This document shows positions 37,710-49,800 of a stretch of 64,000 nt of DNA, piece after piece. A program made the translations under genes and the position numbers. Source of the DNA: Paracentrotus lividus (taxonomy: Eukaryota > Echinodermata > Echinoidea > Camarodonta > Echinidae); NCBI GenBank assembly GCA_940671915.1, contig CALNVZ010003426.1:35574308-35638307 (forward strand), in the 5' to 3' direction. How positions within the stretch are numbered: the first letter of the stretch is position 1; the number at the start of each line of letters is the position of its first letter. The notes beneath the pieces were generated by a model. It saw only the letters and a program-made list of their open reading frames with translations, searched no databases and was not told where the DNA came from.

Positions 37710-38679
37710 TAATATACATAAACCATATAAAACTGAACAATGTCAAAAGAATCCTTAAATGATTTTTAGTGAACTTAACCACAGGACAACATGAGGTACA
37801 ATTGACTAAAAGCCATAAACATGTCACAATAACAAAAGAGCATACAGAGGAACTGGATCTCTCTGAATACATATCAGGGACATCTTAAAATTTGCTGTTA
37901 AGTGGACAGGACCCAGGTGCAGAACTTAAATATGGCATCACCACAGAGCGCCCCACTAGGAACAAATGCTAATCATTTTAAAATAGCCTTAATCTCTAGA
38001 CATAAAGTTTTGTAACTGCAAATGTAAAAAAAATATATACAATTCTGGTCTTGACATAAGACAACATTTAAGTATTTTTACTTGTTCACTTTTAAGCCTG
38101 TAGACATTAATATTTAGTAAGGGTACTAAAAAAAACTCCCTATGATTTGTTTTATGCTTTTTGATAAAAGAGTATTAATTCCTAGAATGTTTTCAAAGAT
38201 TTGATTATGGCTACAAAAAAGAAAATGAAAGTACTGAAATGGCACTGACTTCATTGCTGCATATGTGTTCATCTATCTTTATCATGAACGGAGGGGAATT
38301 AGTTCTGAACAATGCTGTATCATTTTACTGGAACTTGACACTAATCTTGATGCTTCAGGGCTGTACAGAAATAGCATTCTTGACAACACAAGTTATTCTC
38401 AACACTTGTTGTACATGGTTAAAACACATGATTGACTGGTTTATTGCCAAAAGGGCATCGATTCTGTCATTAAGTATAAGGAGTTAGAACCCTTTCGTCG
38501 CTCAACAGATGACATATGGATGATACAGTATGAAACTCTATGCAATGTAGATAAAGAAATGTTCAGGCTATGTTTAGATCTGCTCCAAAGAACCTATCAC
38601 ATGAAATTGAATACTCTTCTGCAGTGAAAAATATTGAAGAGAAAAAAAAATTTCTACTCCTGAATTGCTGAGGGTTTCT

Positions 38680-39887
38680 GAATTAATGAAGAGAAGTATA
38701 TAGAAGAATATGCACCCTGCATTAATGAAGAGAAGGGCATTGAAGAATATGGGCCCTGCATTAATGAAGAGAAGGACATGGAAGAACTATAGGTTCCTGC
38801 ATTAATGGAGAGAAGGGCATGGAAGAACTATAGGGTTCCTCCATTAATGGAGAGAAGGGCATGGAAGAACTATAGGGTTCCTGCATTAATGGAGAGAAGG
38901 GCATGGAAGAACTATAGGTTAATCCATTAATGGACAGAAGGGCATGGAAGAACTATAGGGTTCCTGCATTAATGGAGAGAAGGGCATGGAAGAACTATAG
39001 GTTCCTGCATTAATGGAGAGAAGGGCATAGAAGAACTATGAAGTCCCTGTATTAAGGGAGAGAAGCGCATGGAAGAACTGTAGGTTCCTCCATTAATGGA
39101 GAGAAGTCATGGAAGTACTATAGGGTTCCTCCATTAATGGAGAGAAGGGCATAGAAGAAGTATACGGTTCCTGCATTAATGGAGAGAAGGGCATGGAAGA
39201 ACTATAGGGTCCTGCATTAAATAGAGAAGGGCATGGAAGAACTATAGGTTCCTGCATTAATGGAGAGAAGGGCATAGAAGAACTATGGAGTCCCTGTATT
39301 AAGGGAAAGAAGGGCATGGAAGAACTGTAGGTTCCTCCATTAATGGAGAGAAGTCATGGAAGTACTATAGGGTTCCTCCATTAATGGAGAGAAGGGCATA
39401 GAAGAAGTATACGGTTCCTGCATTAATGAGAGAAGGGCATGGAAGAACTATAGGGTTCCTCCATTAATGGAGAGAAGGGCATAGAAGAAGTATAGGGTTC
39501 CTGCATTAATGGAGAGAAGGCCATGGAAGAACTATAGGTTCCTCCATTAATGGAGAGAAGGGCATGGAAGAACTATAGGGTTCCTGCATTAATGGAGAGA
39601 AGGGCATGGAAGAACTATAGGGTTCCTCCATTAATGGAGAGAAGAGCATGGAAGAACTGTAGGTTCCTCCATTAATGGAGAGAAGGGCATGAAAGAACTA
39701 GGGTTCCCCCGTTAATGGAGAGAAGGGCATGGAAAAGCTATAGGGTTCCTGCATTAATGGAGAGAAGGGCATGTGGAAGAACTATGGGTTCCTACATTGA
39801 CGGAGAGAAGGGCATAGAAGAACTATAGGGTTCCTGCATTAATGAAGAGAAGGGCATAGAAGAACTATCTGGGTTCCTACATTAATT
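38680..39887. repeat. Minisatellite, 42-bp unit, about 28 copies
   Basis: The unit is near GTTCCTGCATTAATGGAGAG followed by AAGGGCATGGAAGAACTATA. Many units carry a perfect CCATTAATGG palindrome, while others have GCATTAATGG, so two subtypes alternate. A six-unit block around 39042 recurs 247 bp later around 39289. The 42-bp period keeps one minus-strand frame open over 39093-39317, as a 14-residue repeat around MPFSPLMQEP; frame shifts elsewhere break it, so coding is unlikely. Confidence 0.9.
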
Positions 39888-39936
39888 TAAAGCTTGACTT
39901 TTAGTAATCAAATTATGGGTTCAATATTATAGATAT

Positions 39937-40090
39937 AGTGACTGCCATGAGGGGCAATAGTTGTTTCTAAAGCTCGAGGGGGCCTTCCATCTAGCTATGA
40001 CCCCGAGGCTTGCCGAGGGGTCATAGCTGGATGGAAGGCCCCCGAGAGCCTTTAGAAACAACTCATGCCCCGAATATTAAGGCAGTCACT
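39937..40090. mobile_element. 154-bp hairpin MITE
   Basis: The element starts AGTGACTGCC and ends GGCAGTCACT, and nearly its whole length folds back. The inner arms include TTGTTTCTAAAG, GGCCTTCCATC and CTATGACCCC with complements. It sits in AT-rich sequence, so a TA or ATAT duplication is possible. It lies 7 bp from the end of the open frame at 40098-40328 and may have truncated it. Confidence 0.8.
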
Positions 40091-40097
40091 ATATATT

Positions 40098-40328
40098 TTA
40101 TATACCGAAGAAAAATTCACAATTCTTTTGACTAGCACCAGCGTAGAACCTCTGCAGAACATTATTATCCAGCTCCGAATTTGGCAGTTCGTTCACGCTA
40201 TGAAGATTAGTATTAGGCCTAGTTTTATGTAGGTATTCTTCAAAAACATTCACGGCAAATTTCACAGAATTTTTAGTGTTCTTACTATCTGCTGCATGAA
40301 TTAAATCTCGCAATTGATCTTCATCCAT
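40098..40328 (-). pseudogene. Truncated Crypton/KIAA1958-like tyrosine recombinase N-terminal fragment
   Basis: This 76-codon frame starts at ATG and runs to a stop beside a hairpin element. The segments NTKNSVKFAVNVFEEYL and ELDNNVLQRFYAGASQKN resemble the N-terminal core-binding region of the Crypton-derived recombinase domain (DUF3504) found in KIAA1958-, QRICH1- and ZMYM-like proteins. In that family the region precedes the catalytic domain with its Arg-His-Arg-Tyr residues; here none of that remains. Similarity seems to stop about eight residues before the stop codon, which fits truncation at the hairpin at 39937-40090. It could instead be the first exon of a longer gene, although I see no GT donor at the right place. 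The family call is by eye. Confidence 0.45.
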
Positions 40329-41423
40329 AAGTTCGAATCGCGGAACGCTGTCCTGTGCTATAAATCACGGATCGTATCAACAATTGACTGCGGTTGAAAA
40401 ATGACTATCAAAAACGACTATTGAACGATGACTATTGAACGCTCAGCCTCCTGGCCAGGCCTGGCTAAAACTATGACCAGACTTTCGATCAATCAGAGGA
40501 CAGGATTATTCAACATTCTTAGCATGAATTATATAATAAACTAAGGTAGAATAATGAATAGATTAATATAATTTATTAATCAATATGATTATTAACTCCC
40601 AAGTAAAACTTGTTATTATTATTATTGCTATTATTGTAAAATTCAATTAAAAAGTGATTCTTGTATTCTATGATAAAACAATCATTCAGAAGTCAACAGG
40701 TTAACATTAGTCTGGCTCTTAGAAGGCAATATTGCTTATCTGTGCAATGAAATGATGAACCCATGCTCTATCTTCCAATATTGCAGAGCAGGCCTCTTCC
40801 TTCTAATGAAGCAAACCTAATTACATAAACGAGGTTACCGGACCAGTTCTGATCTCACCTCAAGAACCGAAAGGATGTTAACTCTGTATAAAAGTATGAC
40901 TTAATGCCGTTTTGGCTTCCAGCAAATGATGATTTGTGTAAAGGATGTAATGATTCTAAATATGGCACCCCTGATCAGTGATAGTGCCTGTCAGACCGCT
41001 AAATTTAAGAGACTGAGAAAAACCTGGAATGGAGAAACCTAAAACTTTCTTAAAGAGGGAATAGTAGTGACATATTTCTTTTATAATTTAGATCCCCTTA
41101 TTAAAAAACATAAATTTCGAGAAGCTCTTCCTCACTCAAAACTTGTACTTTGCATATCTTTGAAGTGAATTGTCCAGATAGAATTCCACTTTTGAGTGAA
41201 CATTCAAATGCAGATACAGGTTTTAGTATGGCGCCTCTGCCACAATGCTCAAAGAAGCATCACCACAACAATTCTTTAGGGACCTGTTCAGGAAGTCTAC
41301 AAAATTTAAGTTCACAAGACTTAACATCATCTCCTGGAACAAATACAGCCTAAAAATTGTTCTCACTAAAAACAACTTTAAGAAATATGGTATGAAATAG
41401 TCTTTGTAGTAAATAGGCCACCT

Positions 41424-41562
41424 GGGAGGCATTTCATCAAAGGACTTGTCGGTCATTTTATCCGACAAATTTTCTCTCAGCGCTACAGATGCAAGCGTTT
41501 CAGTAGCTTATAACAGTTTGTCGGATAAAACGTCCGACAAGTCCTTTGATGAAATGCCCCCC
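41424..41562. mobile_element. Hairpin MITE with GGGGCATTTCATC ends
   Basis: The left arm GGCATTTCATCAAAGGACTT continues to GTCGG and pairs with the right arm ending GATGAAATGCCCCCC. An inner pair, TTTTATCCGACAAA and TTTGTCGGATAAAA, extends the stem. It is 139 bp and noncoding. Confidence 0.8.
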
Positions 41563-42878
41563 TGATTAATATAGCCTCAAAATGTTCAAAAGATATTCCG
41601 ACCAAATTCTATTTTTACTTCCAATCAAACTTAGCTATCATGTGAACTGGGCTACAAGCAGAAGTCATATGGATGTTTTTATAGATACATGAATTCCCAC
41701 AAACTCTGTTATCGCAACCCAACTTATCTGATAGGCAGAAGAGCACTCAATCATATCCTTTACAAAAGACTGAGTGCCTTCTAGCTCTAACAGATGATAT
41801 ATCAAATAAAATCAGCTTTCTGGAGTAATAGGTCACCTGATAGATATCATCAGGATGTTTTGCAGGAATGCAGAAATTTACTATATTTCCCGTGCGGACA
41901 GCATGGAACATGAAATCTGTCCAGATTATTAAAGAAAGTTATAGACACATGATACAAAACAGACTTAAAGTTATTTAATAGTCCCTGTATGATGTACAAT
42001 ATCATGTTTGGGATAGAAGCATTGCAAGCAATGATTCCAAGATAAAATATTTACAAAAATGCATCATCTGCCCAAAAAATCAGGAGGTCATAAACTTTTG
42101 CACAAAGTCAACAACTTCCGTTGAGTGGAGGAAAATAGGAGTGATGTGGCACAAAATTGCAGCCAAACACTCAAAATAATAATAGTTTTCTATATCCAGT
42201 GCTTTTCGTGCCGATATATAGTGCTGACTACACAAGATGTAGCCCACATGTATGATGATAGGATGCTCAAGCATTCAAGAGTTTCATCTTACCTGGAAAC
42301 CACTTGACCACCCTGGATAGAGTGTGGCAAATAAAGATTAATGTTTTGCCAAACAAAGCTAGTGCTCTGTCACAGATTCAATCCTGTACCTTGTGATCGG
42401 CAGTCTATGAATTTTCTGCTTTGTGGGTATTTTCCAATTACTTTGAGACAATTTGAGAAATATTGCTTGCTTTGTTTTCTCCTTGGGGAACATGTACATG
42501 TAGGGCTCTTACATCCAACACTCACGATTAAAGTATACAGCAGATCAAGCATCCAGAACAGAAACTTATTTGCATATTGTACGTTAAGAGAAATCATACA
42601 TTGACAGATAGAGTTTTACATAAACTAAAGTACTTGCACAGTGGCCATTTTTTGGCAACAGTATGCCTAGTGTTGTTAAAATCAAATCAAAGTAACAGCT
42701 ATGAAATTTGCTTTAATTGATATAAAGAATTAATAATTCTTTCAAGGGCAAGGTATGCTATGTACAGAAGCCATAAAATCTTCCAGTCCATTCTCAGAGT
42801 GATGATAATAATTCGTAAATTAATCTAAATAGCTAGGCGCTATCGACAAACACCAATATTATGCTGTATGTAAATTAC

Positions 42879-42968
42879 CTTCCTCGGTGGCTGCATGTGG
42901 TACTCCGTGGAAGCAATAATATCAGGCATACGTGAACGATGCTGATAACGGTGCATTGCCAGCAACAT
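42879..42968 (-). CDS. First coding exon of an unrecognised gene
   Basis: The ATG at 42968 opens 30 codons that begin MLLAMHRYQHRSRMPDIIAS and end MQPPRK at a GTAATT donor (42873-42878). An in-frame TAA lies six codons upstream, which supports this ATG; a second in-frame ATG four codons later is an alternative start. A pyrimidine-rich stretch ending in AG (42989-42990) suggests that this exon is spliced to an upstream untranslated exon. The exon ends in phase 0 and the exon at 29160-29268 starts in phase 0 on the same strand, giving a plausible joint N-terminus rich in Arg, His and Lys. No signal peptide or membrane segment is apparent. I do not recognise the family. Confidence 0.5.
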
Positions 42969-42990
42969 CTTGGAATGATAGCTTTACACT

Positions 42991-45690
42991 ATAGAAGAAA
43001 CCTCAAAAAAGCAAAATGAGAAGTTCCACCTGCTGTAAGCTTATAAATCAATAGTAGGGTAAATAAATAGGCACTAAATCAATCAATTCTCCAGCATGTA
43101 AAGGAGCGTTGTGTATATGGACATTTATATAGTCCACAAGATTTCCAACAAGTGAATAGCACCAAATTATCCAAAGAGTTCAAGAGTCTTGTACATCAGA
43201 AGAAATATCAAGTCATGATGATTAGTGTCCACCCTCTTGTAGAATTGAAATCAAAGGGTTCAACAGAAGGAATACTTTCCTCAAAAAAAATCATTCATCC
43301 AGTTAGTTGATATCAGATTCTTTGAACTGAACAAGATATCCAATTATTGAATAGGACAAATTATCCACAGGCATAATCGATGCACATCACAAATTTTTTT
43401 TCAAACTTTTCGATATTCACTCTCTAGAAAAAAAAAACCCTCCAAATCCTTTAAAATCCTTTAAAATGATCTGATACTAGGATCCACAATCCAAGAAGAA
43501 GGATTCACAGCCCTAAGAAAATGATGTATAGCTAGTTATCAAAAGTATCATTTATGATTGAAAGGCATCTACATAATTATCTTTTGTCTTTCCAATAGGA
43601 ATCAAAATTTATGTCTGGAGCCAAATGGAATGAAAGATGTCAGCAAAACGTCCAAAACTGTTTCAGTTGAAATCAAACTTGAAGTTAAGATACATTTTGG
43701 TGAATGTTCTAAAAGAGCGGAAGATACAGAAGCATAATTTGACAGAACAATCAAGAAAAGATACTCCAATATGTATCATAAGAGTCAATGCTGTTCCTTG
43801 ACAGTACCAGTCATATTCAAATTGTGCATGGTTTAAGAAAAGCAAGGTAGATGATGACACAATGACAGAATCGTCCAAGTAATAAGTCAAAGATTCTAGT
43901 CCGAATTCTGTTCCCCAAGAAGACAAAGTCAAAGTTTGAAAGTTTTACCCAGCAGAAGATAGAGAAGGAATAAACAAGCAAAAAAAAATTGTCCAAGATT
44001 AGCAATCAATGTTTAGGTGCAAAGTTGTACCCCAATGTATAGACCTCAATCTCTAAAATACATTTCACTAAATGCCCAGAATCATCCGAAGTTCTTGTGG
44101 AGCGGCATATAAAAGCCAGAATTGACAAAATATTCAAGAGACTGCAGATGATCCAAGATATCTGTCAATCAAATGGTCTGAAGATGTTCCATGGGACATC
44201 GATGCAAAACTCTGCAACTGGGTGAATGCTTTAAATCTGGTAACCCATTAACACACTTCACAGTTCCCTCCGGACATATCAACCTACTATTCTATTTACA
44301 TCTACCCTCTTCCCTCTCAGAAAATGTTCCACGATAAACATTCTCCGCAGGCTACCCCACTGGTGCAGAAACATCATCATGAAGGGGGGTTCTTCACAGA
44401 CTTTTTGTTGCGACCTGGTAATGCGAATAAAACCCTGATAGGAACAGGCAGTTATTTCCTGCAAGGGGGGCTCATCGAGCAAGCTACATGCTTTGCCGAC
44501 GTGCTTGTGTTTACGAACAGATTTCCTTTGAGTTGTCATCACCCATAGAGCATGTGCGTCTGTCTATCTTTAGCAGGGCTGTACAATGAGGATTGGGCTG
44601 AGGCTTTTTGCTGATTTAAATCAAATAAAGGGTGCCCCTTTAGATATGACCTCTAAATTAGAGAGTTGGCTCAGGAGTGACATTTGTGATTCAATTTCAA
44701 ATGACATTTGTCATTTAAACAAATGCCATTATACTTGTAGCAACAATAATGACAAAACTATTCCATTCTTGCACGGGTCGATAGTAAAATGCAACATCTC
44801 TACACTCTTGAAAAGTTAACGTAGTTTTGTTTCATAAAATGAGTAAGAGATTGATAAATTTAGAAAAATGATAGTTTTACCTTCAAATTTATTCATTCAA
44901 TTGAAATGAAGTTTTCTGCTAAATTTATGATAATAAATGTGGAATTGCTGCTATGCTTTGGACTGTAACATAAATTTTAATTGGATTAATATTACTGAAG
45001 AGGACTACTGTGAAACTTTAAGATTGTTCAAGAGTCACAATGAGTGTGGTATTTTGAGGAAGGTGGTATTTGTCTACACAGTTTGCTTGAATAGAGATTG
45101 CAATGAGAAAGATTTCAGATGATCATTTCAGGTAATCATTCCAACATATATCAAAGTGATACGAAGAAGGTGTTTCTATGAAGATGATTTTTATATGGAG
45201 ATGAAAGTGATCTTTCAAATAACAGATTTTTTAAAAGTACCATTGGGCTTTCTACTAAATACAAAAGGCCACTAACTCAGGTTCCATGGGGGCAGGGAAA
45301 CAAAATTCTCTTTTCCAGTGGCCTCTTGTTCTCATAACAATTTCATAACATAATGCGCCAAAATGCCAGGGCTTGTAAGTTGGCCCGATTTCTGTAATCT
45401 CAGACTAGAACATGCAGGAGAGACGATAAAAAGATTAGTGCATGCTGACATCCATACCAATATGACGTTCATAGTTTAATACTAGCTGATCACTTTCATC
45501 ACGAATCACAATTTTTCCAGAAATGTGGTGCTTTAGAAAATTTCTACATTGTTCACTTAAAAAACATTTTCATGTTCTAACAAAACAGTATAAATTAATT
45601 GTACACTCTTAAAAGCAAAGCTTCTTTCTTTTTGTTTATCTTCTTGAAATATTTTCCAGAGTTAAGAAACATCTATTGTTGTAGGGGTGC
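42991..45690. other. Intergenic or upstream intron sequence, no gene seen
   Basis: AT-rich sequence upstream of the first coding exon. Frames near 44279-44548 and 43663-44005 have no recognisable domain or splice context. An untranslated first exon and promoter may lie here but cannot be located by eye. Confidence 0.4.
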
Positions 45691-47003
45691 ATGCTAGATT
45701 TTTCAAAAGCCTTTGATACCATTAACCACGATATTTTAATTGATTAAAATGGTATACGTGGTGTTTCAAATAGAAAACAATTTGTAAGTATTAATGGCCA
45801 CGATTCTCACTCCAAAATTGTGACCTGTGGTGTCCCACAAGGTTCCCTTTTAGGCCCGCTTTTATTTATCTTGTATATAAATGATCTCAGGAATTCTTCA
45901 CCATTACTTTCATTTATTTGTTTTGCAGACGACACTAATCTGTTCCTAACACATCGCGACCCCCAAACACTTGTTGATATTCTAAATAAAGAACTTGTTT
46001 CTGTACAGTCCTGGATTTATGGAAACAAGTTATCTCTTAAAGGACTCATCCGGGCTGGAGTTTACATTATAAGAAAAATAAAGTAAAATCGAAAAAGCAC
46101 AGCACTGAAAATTTCATCAAAATCGGATAAGAAATAGCAAAGTTATGAATTTTCTTCAGGTTTTGAAATTTTTAGGAAACAGTTCTTCAAATTGGCAAAC
46201 TGATGATGTCTCAGTCCGCCCTACTTTCTTTGTATTTATTGTATGAAATTCCAATTATCAAGATTTTCTGCCCCAAGGACATAAAAACACGGATTAATCC
46301 TTGTGGAATGTCAAGGTCACAAGTGCTTTACTTATTTCAGTATGAGGGACAGATTTTCTGTATACGCAATATTGAAAAAATGAGATAATAGGATTTCATA
46401 TAATAAAACACAAGAAGTAGGGGGACTGTGACATCATCAGTTTGCTCATTATGAATATTCAAATATTCAAATAGAGACAATGAGACAGTTGCCAAGAACT
46501 GTTTTACCAAAAAATCAAGACCTAAAAAAATGCATAACTTTGTTATTTTTCATCGATTTTTGATGAAATTTTCTGTGTTGTGCTTGATGAATTTACTTAT
46601 TTACAAAACTTTTTCATTTCAGCCCGGACTCCTCCTTTAATATAGATAAAACAAATTATATGCTTCTTAGCAATACAATAAGATACTTCCTACTCAAGTC
46701 AATTTTAATGATACCGATTAAAACAAGTTGATTGCACTAAATTCTTGGGACTTTACATAGACAGTGATTTATCTTGAAACCACACATTATTTTATCTGAG
46801 CAGGGTCCTCTCAAGAAATACCGGTATACTTAACAAACTCAAGCACTTCTTTCCTAAGAGGATTTTATTGTTGGTATATTCTACTTTAATTACTCCTTAC
46901 TTAAACTTTATGTTATTTTACATATATGTATTATTTTGTTCATTGAATATGTATAACGATGTAACATGAGAGATATGAAAATAAATGAAAATGAAAATGA
47001 AAA
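45691..47003 (+). pseudogene. CR1/L2-like non-LTR retrotransposon reverse transcriptase relic
   Basis: The relic encodes a reverse transcriptase that would copy element RNA at a nicked target. DFSKAFDTINHDIL (from 45694), GVPQGSLLGPLLF (from 45829) and the catalytic FADD (45925-45936) lie in one frame, followed by a NKLSLN-type motif. There is a stop at 45745, and about ten residues usually found between the GIRG and NRKQF motifs are missing. At 46041-46636 a TTAA-flanked element interrupts the frame; coding similarity resumes beyond it, with frame changes, including FLGLYIDSDLS near 46740-46775 and FPKRILLLVYSTLITPYLNF near 46850-46910. The end at about 46980-47003 has ATGAAA-type tandem repeats, as in some CR1/L2 3' ends. 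The endonuclease part is absent, so this is a dead 5'-truncated copy. Confidence 0.85.
46041..46636. mobile_element. TTAA-flanked MITE inserted in the RT relic
   Basis: TTAA lies at both borders (46037-46040 and 46637-46640). The inverted ends are AGGACTCATCCGGGCTG and CAGCCCGGACTCCTCCT. Inner sequences around AAATTTCATCAAAATCGG also pair with the distal side. Removing the element plus one TTAA restores the host frame locally, which fixes the borders. It has no transposase and is of piggyBac type by target site. Confidence 0.85.
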
Positions 47004-48600
47004 TGCTTTACATTAAACCAATATTTTTGTGGGAAAAACTGTGAAAGCTAATTTTTCAATTTTTGTAATGTTTTCATTACAGTAAATAGATAAAGTACAT
47101 TTAAAAGGAAGTTTTTCGTGAAAAAGTGGGGAAAAAAAAAAAAAAAAAAAAAAACCCACAAAAATGACCAAAGATCTTAATGTTTGCCCTATAGTTATTT
47201 CAGCTAAAAGCTTAAAGCTGTCCCAGATCTGCACTGTTTTCTTGAATCTTAATTTAAAACAATTCAAACTTTGTAAGCAGCAAATAAAATGCAGTTAATA
47301 TTTTAATAGTTGATGTACTTGTGTTAGGCAGAGAGCTATCCATTGATTAAACCCAGTATTCTAAATCTGGGACGTACAATTAAAAAAAAAAAAAATTTAA
47401 AAACCTTTTTAACTTTGCCAAACTAATGTAGTAATGTGAGGCATGGCCCTGTACTTATGCCCCCTGGATCCACAATGAACGATCTGCGATTTTAGTAGAA
47501 GGAAAAGCTTGGGGGTTAAAGGTATTTCCCCCCTTTTCCACGAAATATGTAACTAATGGGACGTGACAACTCAGTGCATATGACAGACGTTTTGTTGCCA
47601 TGAGATTCTACAAGGCGGATTTTCTGTAATCTGTTGAGTTAATTTTTAAACCTGTGGACGCCTTTTAAACAATTGTTCTCGCTTGGTGAAATATTTTCAG
47701 GTTTTACTTGCCAAGAAAAGGTATATATACATGTACATTCATACAGTACATGTATAATAGAGTTTTAGAAAAAGAGAAAAATGTCACTTTCCATTGTTTA
47801 GTTATTTATACTACAGCCCTATCACAGTTTTTTATGAATCAAATGTATTAATGAAATTAGAAAAACTGGAACAAACTAATCCCAGTTTTTCATCCTGTCA
47901 AATCATAATAAGCTTATACTGGTGCAAGTCAACTATTAAATGGGACATATTTATAAGCAATGAAAATTTCCAAGTGATAAAATACCTTATGAAATTTGAA
48001 CAAAAAGGTAAATCTTCAAAAACAAAAACCAGACATGAGCTATTTCTCTGTATCATGTGAAGCCAACCTGAGCGTCGTAGCATTTTTATAAGACTGAATA
48101 TTGCGCAGAAATAGAAAATAACACAAGCATAATCATTTTCTTAAGTACAAGTAGTAGAAGAAGTATTAATAGAACAATAGCACGTGAAAAGACGAGGTTC
48201 CTCCATGTACTCGCGTTTACGCATGTGACATACAATGAGGTGCGGTAGCATTTGGGTTGGGCAAGCACAAATTATGACTAATAAATTTCTTGAGTTAGCT
48301 ACATGCAGTCTTGGAAGACATAGCATAATATTTCCATTGATTTATTGCTGTAAATATCATCATTGTTTTCCTTTTAAAGCAAAAATTGCAAACGGGACAA
48401 ATTTCATCCAATGAGTTTACAAAAATAGGACATTCCATACATCCCTCAAGCAAGGATATCATACATGAAACGGAAGGGCTTAAATCCTTCACCTTTTAAG
48501 CCTGAGCTGTCTGCTAAACGATGGTGAACATGATACATCAAATCATGCGATAGATGCATCCATTGGGTGCTCAATTGGGCTCCTTTACGATGAAAACCTG
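47004..48600. other. No gene seen
   Basis: AT-rich sequence with a poly-A run near 47130-47155. Several short frames near 47794-48060 and 48086-48492 lack family signatures. Confidence 0.4.
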
Positions 48601-48608
48601 GTTTCTAA

Positions 48609-48631
48609 AGAGAGAGAGAGAGAGAGAGAGA
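48609..48631. repeat. GA microsatellite
   Basis: An uninterrupted AG dinucleotide run of about 11 units. Confidence 0.95.
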
Positions 48632-48700
48632 CATCCAGCTAGTATGGATACTACAATCATGTGTTCAGGCACTCATGTTTATGTTGAAGATGTTGTTTAA

Positions 48701-49162
48701 AGGGATTCAGTAACTTCCCACAAAAAGTCCGAGAGGGACCAAAATTAGTAAAATCATATTGCTCTGATTGTAAAAACACACTACTGAAAATTTCAGAGCA
48801 AATGGAAGTCATTTAGTACCTTAGAACAGTGAAAACAAATATGGCTAGGACTACTGCCTTGCGCAATCAAATCACCACCACTCTGTCGCGAGCATCAGTG
48901 GCGTCTTCCCCAGCAGGCTGATGTTGGAACTCATAACTCAGAATACCCTGTACGTTCTGAGCCATGGCGGAAGGATACTGTTTGAAAAAGGTCCGGTAAT
49001 GGTTTTCAAACTCAGGGTATGAATTTTAGTTGTCTAGATAGTACTGCAAGCAACTTGCTTGTGAATTTAAAGGGATTCCATATTAACCTATTTGTTTATG
49101 ATCATGTTGGCAAAATGAGCTTTTTCAATAAATTACAATTTGAATTCTCGTTCTGCATCCCT
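48701..49162. mobile_element. TTAA-flanked MITE, same family as 18205-18650
   Basis: TTAA flanks both ends (48697-48700 and 49163-49166). The left end is AGGGATTCAGTAAC; the right end is GCATCCCT, the complement of AGGGATGC. The interior stretch TAAAAACACACTACTGAAA and the following GGAAGTCATTTAGTACC match the arm copies. It is 462 bp and non-autonomous. Confidence 0.8.
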
Positions 49163-49579
49163 TTAAAAGGCAGTCTTCCACAATGTAAAACTTTCACAAA
49201 CTCTGTCCATCCTCTTTCTATCAAATTTCACATTTTATCAATTGAGGGAAGGGGTACACAGTGCATATTGTCACTGAACATACCTCAGTCCATCACCAAC
49301 CAGTCCCATATATTCAGGAACAGGTTGGGTCCCACCTCTCCCGCTTCCTTTTTACCCTGATCCTGTCAACCTCCCAAAAATACATTGAACGAGACAAAAT
49401 ATCATCTGCTGAGAGAGCCGAGAGATGTTAAAGCCCATTTTGAGTACTTGTGGTGAAATGTCCAACACTTTGAAAATGTTTAAATATCATGGTGAATGTT
49501 ATCATGTCATCAAAGGCGTATCCGGACATTAGCCTATTCCCTGGCTCAACAACCCTACCCCCTGACAACTATACTCAAG

Positions 49580-49800
49580 CAGTGGCAGATTCAGGAACAA
49601 GTTTTCAAATTACACAGGGTCGCATCCCTGCCTAAATCTGCCACTGTCTAATGTTAGTGTTTGGTGAAGTTTTAGATTTATGAGTAGTTTCCCTGGAGGT
49701 AGTTTTCTCTGAGTAATTATCCAAGGGTAGTTGTCCGGAGGGGGTCGGGGGAAATATCCTTTGGTGTAGTTTTCCAGGGGGGGGGGGGATGTTAAGGGAG
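49580..49800. repeat. Degenerate foldback sequences
   Basis: CAGTGGCAGATTCAGG (about 49580) pairs with CCTAAATCTGCCACTG (about 49630). The following 49680-49800 carries degenerate GTAGTTNTCC / GGTAGTTGTCC repeats related to 30661-30772, with a G run. Confidence 0.55.

Larger units (their letters stand above)
29269..42878 (-). other. Inferred 13.6-kb intron
   Basis: This stretch lies between the two phase-compatible minus-strand exons. It is AT-rich and contains the foldback elements, minisatellites, TA microsatellites and recombinase fragment listed separately. The gaps 29281-30127, 31800-33069, 33241-36554, 37707-38240, 40329-41423 and 41563-42878 show no recognisable gene or RNA. Short open frames there lack family signatures or splice context. 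Confidence 0.4.

Noticed and set aside
38680-39887. CRISPR-like regular array
   Set aside because: The whole 42-bp unit is repeated with no unique spacers, so it is a minisatellite.
44279-44548. Overlapping 74- and 87-codon frames on both strands
   Set aside because: Open on both strands in a slightly GC-richer patch; neither shows a domain or splice context.
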